A DNA stretch of 64,000 nucleotides from Streptomyces venezuelae (GTDB taxonomy: Bacteria > Actinomycetota > Actinomycetes > Streptomycetales > Streptomycetaceae): assembly GCF_008642295.1 (NCBI RefSeq), contig NZ_CP029190.1, positions 5,315,501 through 5,379,500 of the forward strand, given 5' to 3'. Below the pieces are notes generated by a model, which worked only from the letters and a program-made list of their open reading frames with translations, had not been told where the DNA came from and ran no database searches. Shown one piece after another: positions 1 through 7,900 of this stretch. A program made the translations under genes and the position numbers. The number at the start of each line of letters is the position of its first letter. Position 1 is the first letter of the stretch.

Positions 1-236
1 TACTGTCCGGGGGCCTGCCGCCGGAGCCGATCCGCGCCCCCGCCGCACTGCTGGCACACCGACTGCGAGTACTCCTCCCACCCGCCCTCCGGGCCTCCCC
101 GCCGTCGGGACCGATGCCCCGGGACCGTACGATCCACCCGCTCCGGAACTGCGATGGCTGCGACCGGGCCTTCCGTGCCCCGACCCCGGGCCACTGCGAG
201 GACTGCGCCTCCCGGCCGGCCGCCACAGCAGCCTGA
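1..236 (+). CDS. C-terminal end of a Cys-rich (zinc-ribbon) protein, truncated by the window edge
   Basis: The reading frame that starts at base 3 stays open to a TGA at 234-236 and encodes about 77 residues. The last third contains two CxxC pairs, CDGC and CEDC, separated by about 14 residues, which looks like a zinc knuckle. Ahead of it is a Pro/Leu/Arg-rich stretch containing PEPIRAPAALLAHRL. In Streptomyces this arrangement is familiar as the tail of helix-turn-helix or MarR-like proteins, but that identification is from memory and the N-terminal domain lies outside the window. The function cannot be stated from the visible part. Confidence 0.6.
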   Translation, partial: LSGGLPPEPIRAPAALLAHRLRVLLPPALRASPPSGPMPRDRTIHPLRNCDGCDRAFRAPTPGHCEDCASRPAATAA

Positions 237-311
237 ACCACCGGCCCCGGCCCCTCCCACCCGCCTCTGTCCCCAGACTGTCTCCAATGAGCTGTCTGAT
301 TGGATTCGGGC

Positions 312-815
312 ATGGGTAACGGCAGCCACCAGGAATCAGGGCTCTCCAAGAGTGTCTGGAGCGATGCGGACTTCGAGGAGATGGGCTGGCACGACGCCAC
401 GATCCACGGCCTGTCCGTCCAGCCGACCGAAGACGTCCTGCCGCGTCTTCTCCTTGACCTCGACTACATCGTGCGCTGGGTTCACCCGATCCCGCCCGCA
501 ACACACTTTTCGTTCTGGGTCTCCCCGGTGACGCTCGTCTTCGAGGACGTCTTCGACTTCGAGGGCGACCTCGACTTCAAGGTTCGCGCCCTGGACCTGG
601 AGATCGATGGGGTGCACCGGCTGACATCAGACGACGCCCGCCCGAACTTCGCACACGTTCCGCTCTGGCACATCGAAGGCCATGCGTTCGATCTGAAATT
701 CCGTGCCTCCGGCTTCCGCCAGTACTTCCGGCAGGCGCCGAAGGTCGTATCCGGACAGGTGTTGCCGTACGCCGAACGCGGGGGCTGCGCCTTCACCGAG
801 CTCGGTTTCAGCTGA
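312..815 (+). CDS. Hypothetical protein, about 167 aa, soluble
   Basis: I do not recognise a firm family. The protein is acidic, has no signal peptide or membrane segment, and begins with a hydrophilic leader followed by W-x-DADFEEMGWHDATIHGL. A conserved-looking WHDA near the N-terminus followed by alternating beta-type segments (LLLDLDYIVRW, VTLVFEDVFDFEGDLDF) is reminiscent of small immunity-type proteins that accompany polymorphic toxins, but no toxin gene is adjacent, so this is only a suggestion. The ATG at 312 is preferred over an in-frame TTG at 300. The gene follows the truncated zinc-ribbon gene by 75 bp and converges on the VOC gene at 906. Confidence 0.65.
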   Translation: MGNGSHQESGLSKSVWSDADFEEMGWHDATIHGLSVQPTEDVLPRLLLDLDYIVRWVHPIPPATHFSFWVSPVTLVFEDVFDFEGDLDFKVRALDLEIDGVHRLTSDDARPNFAHVPLWHIEGHAFDLKFRASGFRQYFRQAPKVVSGQVLPYAERGGCAFTELGFS

Positions 816-905
816 CGAGTGCATCGGGCTGGTTCGGGGCTGATGCTCAGGCCGGGCACAGCCGGTCACACTCCGGCCGGCCGGGGGAGCTGGGTCCCTG
901 AGGTT

Positions 906-1340
906 TCAGTCGAGGCAGAACTCGTTGCCCTCGATGTCCTGCATCGTGATGCAGGACTCGTTGATGCCGTCGGCGCGCTGCACCAGTACGCATACGGCGC
1001 CGAGCTCCTCCAGCCGTGCGCGCTCTGCGTCGAGTGCGGCGAAGCGCTCTTCCCCCACGAGCCCGGTGCCGGCCCGCACGTCGAGATGCACCCGGTTCTT
1101 GACGACCTTCCCTTCGGGAACGCGCTGGAAGAACAGCCGCGGGCCGACGCCCGAGGGGTCGACGCAGGCGAACGCCGAACCCTGGTGCTCGGGCGGCAGC
1201 GAGCGGTCGAAGGCGTCCCAGGAGTCGAACCCCTTCGGCGGCGGCGGTACGACGTACCCCAGCACCTCACACCAGAAGCGGGCGACGCGCTCGGGTTCGG
1301 CGCAGTCGAAGGTGACCTGGAACTGCTTGATCGATGTCAT
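906..1340 (-). CDS. VOC (glyoxalase/bleomycin-resistance-like) family protein
   Basis: This 144-residue protein has the single-domain vicinal-oxygen-chelate pattern. It opens with IKQFQVTFDCAEPERVARFWCEVLGY, a typical first beta-alpha unit, then an RVHLDVRA strand, and ends with a MQDIEGNEFCLD strand carrying the usual terminal Glu. The ATG at 1340 fits the family N-terminus; the frame stays open further upstream, but that extension has no family resemblance. Actinobacterial paralogues of this type mostly have no known substrate. It is divergent from the GNAT gene at 1501, with 160 bp between them that should contain both promoters. Confidence 0.85.
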   Translation of the reverse strand: MTSIKQFQVTFDCAEPERVARFWCEVLGYVVPPPPKGFDSWDAFDRSLPPEHQGSAFACVDPSGVGPRLFFQRVPEGKVVKNRVHLDVRAGTGLVGEERFAALDAERARLEELGAVCVLVQRADGINESCITMQDIEGNEFCLD

Positions 1341-1500
1341 CGGGCCACCGTAGCAACGGGCCCCGTTGCGGAGTTTCCTTTTTCCGTCCGCCCCGCGACG
1401 GCGGCCCACGCCAGGATCGTGCGAACCTCGGCGGCCGGACGATCCCGCTGAGCGGAGAAACCCGGTGGTCCCGGTCTGATGACGCCCATAGCATCCGGCC

Positions 1501-2103
1501 GTGATCGAAAACTTCGGAATGGCGGGCGACGAGCAGGGCGTGGAACCGGAAAGGGAGCTCTCCTGGCGGGCCGAGTCCGTCGGCCTCGCAGCACTCGACA
1601 CGGACGACGCCGAGCTCGTGCACAGCTGGCGATCCGACCCCGTGGCCGCCCACCACATCGGCTTCTGGCCGCGCCCGCTCACCGCAACGCGCGAGCGGAT
1701 CGAGCGCGACATCGAGGACGAAGACCGCGACGACTTCCTCATCCTGCTGCCCGACAGCACCCCGGTCGGACACGTTGCGCTGTGCGGTCAGAACCTGGTC
1801 GACGGCACTGCCCGGGTCGAGCTGATGCTCGCCCCGGGGCACCGTGGGCGCGGCCACGGCACCGCCGCCCTGGACGCCGTGGTGGACCTGGCCTTCGGGG
1901 AACTCCCGATGTACCGGCTCACGGCAGAGACGCACACCGACAACGACCCCGCCCTCGGCGTCCTCGCCAAGTCGGGCTTCAGCAGGGAAGGGACCAGCCG
2001 CGCCGCCTGCCTCCACCGCGGTCGCCGCCACGATCTCGCCGTGTTCATGCTGCTCCGCCCCGAATGGGAAGGTCTGAACCGCCCCCGCGCCTGGGACGCC
2101 TGA
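1501..2103 (+). CDS. GNAT family N-acetyltransferase
   Basis: This 200-residue protein carries the acetyl-CoA binding core VELMLAPGHRGRGHGTAALDAVV, with the R-G-x-G-x-G/A type loop, followed by the late motif DNDPALGVLAKSGFSREG, in which an Asn and the hydrophobic GF are characteristic of RimJ/RimL-like enzymes. The N-terminal half (ALDTDDAELVHSWRSDPVAAHHIGF) is also typical of the RimJ/RimL group, which acetylates protein N-termini or small molecules. The substrate cannot be deduced. The GTG at 1501 is used; an ATG at 1519 is a possible alternative start. The gene converges on the ricin-domain gene and they share a strong hairpin. Confidence 0.85.
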   Translation: MIENFGMAGDEQGVEPERELSWRAESVGLAALDTDDAELVHSWRSDPVAAHHIGFWPRPLTATRERIERDIEDEDRDDFLILLPDSTPVGHVALCGQNLVDGTARVELMLAPGHRGRGHGTAALDAVVDLAFGELPMYRLTAETHTDNDPALGVLAKSGFSREGTSRAACLHRGRRHDLAVFMLLRPEWEGLNRPRAWDA

Positions 2104-2179
2104 CCGCTGCCGCACCCATGTCAGTGTCCGGCTTCGACGGCGGCCCACGTGAGGATTCCGCGTACGGGGACCGCGTTCG

Positions 2180-2212
2180 GCGCCGGGGCCCTCTGTCCAG
2201 GGCCCCGACGCC
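2180..2212. terminator. Bidirectional hairpin terminator between convergent genes
   Basis: A GC-rich inverted repeat, CGGGGCCCT (2184-2192) and AGGGCCCCG (2199-2207), has a 6-nt loop and can be extended outward with a wobble pair to 2180-2212. It lies between the stops of the GNAT gene and the minus-strand ricin-domain gene. There is no T-run, as is usual in Streptomyces. Confidence 0.6.
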
Positions 2213-2224
2213 TGAGTGCCGTGG

Positions 2225-2800
2225 TTACGAGACCGCGTGCCGCACCCAGATCTGGGTGGCGGTGCCGGTGCAGACCACCTGGCGGACCTCGCGGCGGCTG
2301 CCGGCCGGGTTGGCGCCGTCGTCCAGGCAGAGGCCGGTGGCCACGTTCTTGACCGTTACCTGGCCGCCGCCGAGGTCGACGAGCTCCCAGCGCTGGATCG
2401 CCCCGTCGTGGCAGACCTGCTGGGTGACCCGCGAACCGGGGGCGGACCCGTCGGCGCCGATGCACTTGCCGGAGTGGCGGGGCTGCATGCGGGTGGTGGT
2501 CGGGTCCGTGGGGGCGAAGTACGTGGCGAACGACTGGTGGTAGCCGGACTTGCAGCTGAACTGCTGCACCGGGACCCCCGGATCGTGGGACGCGCCCTGG
2601 ATGTCCAGGCACTTGCCGGTGGCGGCGTTGACGTACTTGTGCGCGCCGCCCGGTACGGCCGCCGCGGAGGACGGGCTCGCGGACGCGGAGGACGTGGCCG
2701 CGGGGGCCGCCTGGGCGTAGCCGATGCCGCCGGTCAGGACGGCTGTGACGGCCACGGCCACGGCGGCGGAACGCATGCGTAACACGGTCGTACGGGACAT
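2225..2800 (-). CDS. Secreted ricin B-type (beta-trefoil) lectin domain protein
   Basis: The 191-residue product has an N-terminal signal peptide (charged MSRTTVLRMR, hydrophobic AVAVAVTAVLTGGIGYA, probable cleavage near AQA-AP), an Ala/Ser-rich linker, then one beta-trefoil domain. The lectin repeats are visible as YVNAATGKCLDIQG, GKCIGADG and VATGLCLDDG, each followed by Q-x-W-type segments (IQRWELV, TQIWVRH). Family knowledge: such modules bind galactose- or xylose-type sugars on extracellular polysaccharides; the ligand here is unknown. No catalytic domain is attached. The ATG at 2800 is preceded by GGGAGA. It is divergent from the amylase operon across a 339-bp region. Confidence 0.85.
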   Translation of the reverse strand: MSRTTVLRMRSAAVAVAVTAVLTGGIGYAQAAPAATSSASASPSSAAAVPGGAHKYVNAATGKCLDIQGASHDPGVPVQQFSCKSGYHQSFATYFAPTDPTTTRMQPRHSGKCIGADGSAPGSRVTQQVCHDGAIQRWELVDLGGGQVTVKNVATGLCLDDGANPAGSRREVRQVVCTGTATQIWVRHAVS

Positions 2801-2982
2801 GGGGATCTCCCGGGTGCTCGATGACGACAGTGACAGTGAGGAATGGTCGGCATGTGCCGGGGGTCTGTGACGGTGTCCTACCGCGTCCTCCCCGGCGCAG
2901 CCATATCCCACCGGAACCCGGGCCCCTCCCACGACGGGGGTACCGGCCATTCCCTGTATGTCGGACACGCCGCGATCGGAAT

Positions 2983-3134
2983 GTCTTGCCCTGGCATCAA
3001 CAGACCGGTACTGCGCCCCGGTTCCGCCTGCAACCCCAAGATCGGAAACAATTCTGCAATGTCTTGCGCAAGGTCTTGCAACACGCGGGGGTGACCCCTA
3101 CGGTCCTCACAATCCCCACCTCTCCGCCAGGAGG
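2983..3134 (+). promoter_or_regulatory. Amylase operon promoter with CTTGC repeats (candidate MalR/Reg1 operator)
   Basis: The 339-bp gap 2801-3139 separates the divergent lectin and amylase genes. GTCTTGC occurs at 2983-2989, 3061-3067 and 3073-3079; the last two are 12 bp apart and the first of them begins the palindrome CTTGCGCAAG. A good promoter follows: TTGCAA at 3076-3081, a 17-bp spacer, and TACGGT at 3099-3104, so the last repeat overlaps the -35 box. AGGAGG at 3129-3134 is the ribosome site for the ATG at 3140. Established knowledge: Streptomyces alpha-amylase promoters carry such repeats and are repressed by the LacI-family regulator MalR/Reg1. The assignment here is inferred from the motif. 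Confidence 0.7.
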
Positions 3135-3139
3135 CCCCC

Positions 3140-4876
3140 ATGCCCCCCATCCCCCCCATGCGCACCATCAGACACCCGCGTCGCACCGCCAGAGTGGTGG
3201 CCGCCGCCACCCTCGCCGCCGCGACCCTCACCGCCGGGGCCACGGCGGCCACCCCCGCCGTCGCCGTGCCGCCCGGGGGGAAGGACGTCACCGCCGTCCT
3301 CTTCGAGTGGCGGTTCGCCGATGTCGCCCGGGCCTGTACGGAGACCCTCGGGCCCGCCGGGTACGGGTACGTGCAGGTGTCCCCGCCGCAGGAGCACGTC
3401 CAGGGTCCGCAGTGGTGGACCTCGTACCAGCCGGTCAGCTACAAGATCGCCGGTCGGCTCGGTGACCGCACCGCCTTCAAGAACATGATCGACGCCTGCC
3501 ACGCGGCCGGGGTCAAGGTCGTCGCGGACTCCGTCATCAACCACATGGCCGGCCCGGCGGACCCGAACGCCACCCTCACCGGCACCGGCGGGTCCGTCTA
3601 CCGCAAGTACGACTACCCCGGCACCTACTCCGGCGCCGACATGGACGACTGCCGGGCCGAGATCTCGAACTACCAGGACAAGGGCAACGTCCAGAACTGC
3701 GAGCTGGTCAAGCTCGCCGACCTCGACACCGGCGAGGAGCACGTCCGTGCACGGATCGCCGCCTACCTGAACGATCTGCGTTCGCTGGGCGTCGACGGGT
3801 TCCGCATCGACGCCGCCAAGCACATGCCCGCCGCCGACCTGGCGAACATCAAGTCCCGGCTGACCGACCCGAACGTCTACTGGAAGCACGAGGCGATATT
3901 CGGCGCCGGCGAGGCGGTGGACCCGGCCGAGTACCTCGGCTCCGGCGACGTACAGGAGTTCCGCTACGCCCGCGACCTCAAGCGGGTCTTCCAGAATGAG
4001 AACCTCGCCTACCTGAAGAACTTCGGCGAGGGCTGGGGCCACATGCCCTCCGGGAAGTCCGGCGTCTTCGTCGACAACCACGACACCGAGCGCGGCGGCG
4101 ACACCCTCAACTACAAGAACGGCTCCGCCTACACCCTGGCAAGCGTCTTCATGCTCGCCTGGCCCTACGGCTCCCCGGACGTCCACTCCGGGTACGAGTG
4201 GAGTGACAAGGACGCCGGGCCGCCCAACGGGGGCCAGGTGAACGCCTGTTACGCCGACGGGTGGAAGTGTCAGCACGCCTGGCGGGAGATCTCCTCCATG
4301 GTCGCCTTCCGGAACACGGCCCGCGGTCAGGGTGTCGTGAACTGGTGGGACAACGGAGCCGACGCCATTGCGTTCGGGCGCGGCACCAAGGCGTATGTGG
4401 CCATCAACCACGAGGGCGCCGCGCTGACGCGGACCTTCCAGAGCTCCCTGCCGGCCGGTGACTACTGCGACGTGCAGAGCGGCCGGACGGTCACCGTCAA
4501 CGGGTCCGGGCAGTTCACCGCGACCGTCGCGCCCGGTACCGCCCTGGCCCTGCACGCCGGTGCCCGCAGCTGTTCCGCCGCTGCCGCCGGTGCCTCCTTC
4601 GCCGTGACCGCCACCACCGTCCCCGGCCAGAACGTCCACATCGCCGGCAGCCACTCCGCCCTCGGCAGCTGGAGCCCCGGCGCGGCCCCCAAGCTCGACC
4701 CGGCCGCCTACCCGGTCTGGAAGCTCGACGTCGCCCTGCCCGCCGGCACCACGTTCGAGTACAAGTACGTCCGCAAGGACGGGTCCGGCAACGTCACCTG
4801 GGAGAGCGGGGCCAACCGCTCCGCCACCGTCCCGGCCAACGGCAAGGTCACCCTGACGGACACCTGGCGCAACTGA
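3140..4876 (+). CDS. Secreted alpha-amylase (GH13) with C-terminal CBM20 starch-binding domain
   Basis: The enzyme hydrolyses internal alpha-1,4 bonds of starch outside the cell. The 578-residue precursor begins with an Arg-rich signal peptide ([20 protein letters not shown]) cleaved about residue 42. The GH13 barrel contains the nucleophile D224 in [12 protein letters not shown], the general acid E258 in FGAGEAVD and the transition-state stabiliser D315 in VDNHDTER, so all three catalytic residues are present. From about residue 480 the domain containing [14 protein letters not shown] and [17 protein letters not shown] is a CBM20, matching the architecture of Streptomyces amylases. It is the first gene of a two-gene starch operon, 43 bp ahead of the pullulanase fusion. 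Confidence 0.95.
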   Translation: MPPIPPMRTIRHPRRTARVVAAATLAAATLTAGATAATPAVAVPPGGKDVTAVLFEWRFADVARACTETLGPAGYGYVQVSPPQEHVQGPQWWTSYQPVSYKIAGRLGDRTAFKNMIDACHAAGVKVVADSVINHMAGPADPNATLTGTGGSVYRKYDYPGTYSGADMDDCRAEISNYQDKGNVQNCELVKLADLDTGEEHVRARIAAYLNDLRSLGVDGFRIDAAKHMPAADLANIKSRLTDPNVYWKHEAIFGAGEAVDPAEYLGSGDVQEFRYARDLKRVFQNENLAYLKNFGEGWGHMPSGKSGVFVDNHDTERGGDTLNYKNGSAYTLASVFMLAWPYGSPDVHSGYEWSDKDAGPPNGGQVNACYADGWKCQHAWREISSMVAFRNTARGQGVVNWWDNGADAIAFGRGTKAYVAINHEGAALTRTFQSSLPAGDYCDVQSGRTVTVNGSGQFTATVAPGTALALHAGARSCSAAAAGASFAVTATTVPGQNVHIAGSHSALGSWSPGAAPKLDPAAYPVWKLDVALPAGTTFEYKYVRKDGSGNVTWESGANRSATVPANGKVTLTDTWRN

Positions 4877-4919
4877 CCGCCCGCCCCGCCCCCGCCTCTC
4901 CGACCAAGGAGCCCCTGCC

Positions 4920-7900
4920 TTGAAACGCTCCGCAGCAGGCACCGTCGCGGCCACCCTGGCCGTGACCCTCCTGCCCGCCCTGCCCGCCGCCGCGGCGGGA
5001 CAGCGCCCGCCCGCACCACCCTCGGACGCGAAGCTCGCCTCCCAGCCCGCCCGGCACGACCTCACCCGGGAGCAGTTCTACTTCGTCCTCCCGGACCGGT
5101 TCGCCAACGGCGACCCCCGCAACGACCGCGGCGGCCTCACCGGCACCCGGCTGGAGACCGGCCTCGACCCGGCCGACAAGGGCTTCTACCAGGGCGGTGA
5201 CCTCAAGGGGCTGACCGACCGGCTCGACTACATCAAGGGCCTGGGCACCACCGCGATCTGGCTGGCGCCGATCTTCAAGAACCAGCCGGTGCAGGGCACC
5301 GGGGAGAACGCCTCCGCCGGCTACCACGGCTACTGGATCACCGACTTCACCCAGGTCGACCCGCACTTCGGCACCAATGCCGATCTGGAGCGGCTCATCG
5401 ACAAGGCCCACGCCAAGGGCATGAAGGTCTTCTTCGACGTCATCACCAACCACACCGCGGATGTTGTCGATTATCGGGAGAAGTCCTACTCCTACCTCTC
5501 CAAGGGTGCCTTCCCCTACCTGACGAAGGACGGGGTCCCCTTCAACGACTCCGACTACGCCGACCACACAGACGGCAAGCGGCCGTTCCCGAAGACCGAC
5601 CCGGCAACGGCCTTCCCGCGTACCCCGGTGGTGCCCGAGGCCAAGAAGAACCTCAAGGTCCCCGCCTGGCTCAACGACCCCGCCATGTACCACAACCGGG
5701 GCGACTCCACCTTCGCCGGGGAGTCCAGCGACCAGGGCGACTTCGTCGGTCTCGACGACCTGTGGACCGAACGCCCCGAGGTCGTCTCCGGGATGGAGAA
5801 GATCTACGAGAAGTGGGTCCGCGAGTTCGATATCGACGGCTTCCGCATCGACACGGTCAAGCACGTCAACACCGAATTCTGGACCCAGTGGGCCACCGCC
5901 CTCGACGCCTACGCCGCGAAGCGCGGCCGTCCCGACTTCTTCATGTTCGGCGAGGTCTACTCCGCCGACACCGCCGTGACCTCCCCCTACGTCACCCGCG
6001 GCCGGCTCGACGCCACCCTCGACTTCCCGCTCCAGGACGCGATCCGGGCGTACGCCGGCCAGGGCGCCGACGCCGGGCGGCTGGCCCGCGTCCTCGGCGA
6101 CGACCACCGCTACACGACGGACAAGGCCAACGCCTACGAGCAGGTCACCTTCCTCGGCAACCACGACATGGGCCGCTTCGGCACCTTCCTGAAGCAGGAC
6201 CGGCCCGGTGCCGGGGAGCAGGAGCTGCTGTCCCGCTACCGGCTCGCCAACGAACTGATGTTCCTCAGCCGCGGCAACCCGGTGATCTACTACGGCGACG
6301 AGCAGGGCTTCACCGGTGCCGGCGGGGACAAGGACGCCCGCCAGACCCTCTTCGCCTCGAAGACCGCCGACTACCTCGACGACGACCAGCTCGGCACCGC
6401 CCGCACCCACGCGAGCGATGCCTACGATCCGGGACACCCGCTCTACCGGCAGATCAGTGCTCTCTCGCAGCTGACCAAGGCCCACCCGGCCCTCCGTGAC
6501 GGCGTGCAGACCGAGCGCCTGGCCGAGGGCTCCGTGTACGCCTTCACCCGGGCCGACGCCCGGGCCGACGCCCGTGCCCGTACCGAGTACGCGGTCGCCG
6601 TGAACAACTCCGCAGAGCCGGTCACCGTGGACATCCCGGTCGACAGCGCGACCCGGACCGGGTTCCGGACCGTATACGGCGGCCCGGACGCGGGAGTCCG
6701 GGTCACCGCCACCGGCAAGGTCCGCGTCACCGTGCCCCCGCTCGGTTCCACCGTGCTCCGCGCGGACCGGCCCCTGCCCGCCCCGGCCGCCGCACCCGCC
6801 GTCACCCTGCGGGCCCCGGCCACCGGCGCCACCGGCACCGTCGAGATCACGGCCGAGGTCACCGGCGGCGGCCCCCTGAACCGGGTCGTGTTCGCCGCCC
6901 AGACCGGCAACGACGCCTGGCGCGTCCTCGGCTCCGCCGACCACGCCCCCTACAAGGTGACCGACCATGTGACCGCCCCCGCCGGCACCCCGCTGCGCTA
7001 CAAGGCGGTCGTCATCGACAGCAGGGGCCGCACCGCGAGCACCCTCGCCGCCTCCACCGCCGGCGCCCCGCCCGTGGTCACCCCGCCCACCGCCACCCAG
7101 CGCGACTACGCGGTCGTCCACTACAACCGCCCGGACGGCAACTACACCGAATGGCGGCTGTACGCCTGGGGGGACATCGCCGAGGGCGAGCAGCAGCCCT
7201 GGCCCGAAGGACACCCCTTCACCGGCCGCGACGCCTACGGCGCCTTCGCGTACGTCCGCCTCAAGCCCGGCGCGAGCTCCGTCGGCTACCTGGTCATCGA
7301 CAAGGACGGCAACAAGGACGTCGCCGCCGACCGCACCATCGACCTGACCCGCACCGGCGAGATCTGGCTGGACCAGGGCAAGGAGGCCCCCCGGCCGGAA
7401 CGCCCCGGCTACCCGCCGCAGGACACCACCAAGGCCGTCCTGCACCTGAAGCGCCCCGACGGCGCCTATGACGGCTGGGGCCTGCACACCTGGACCGGGG
7501 CCGCGAACCCCACCGACTGGTCCAAGCCGCTGATGCCCGCCCGCTTCGACTCCTACGGAGCGGTCTACGAGGTGCCGCTGGCCCCCGGCGCCACCTCCCT
7601 CTCCTACATCCTCCACAAGGGCGACGAGAAGGACCTGCCCTCCGACCAGTCCCTGGACCTGAAGGCCACCGGCCACGAGGCCTGGCTGCTGGCCGGCCGG
7701 GAGAAGCACCTCCTCCCGCAGCCCGCCGGATCCGCCGCCGCCCTGGACCTCACCAAGGCCCACGCCGTCTGGATCGACCGGGACACCGTCGCCTGGAACG
7801 CCCCGGAGGCCGCCGCCTCCGTCCAGCTGCTGGCCTCCCCGGACGGTGCGGTCACCGTCAAGGACGGCACCCTGACCGGCCCGGCCTCCTGGCTGCGCCT

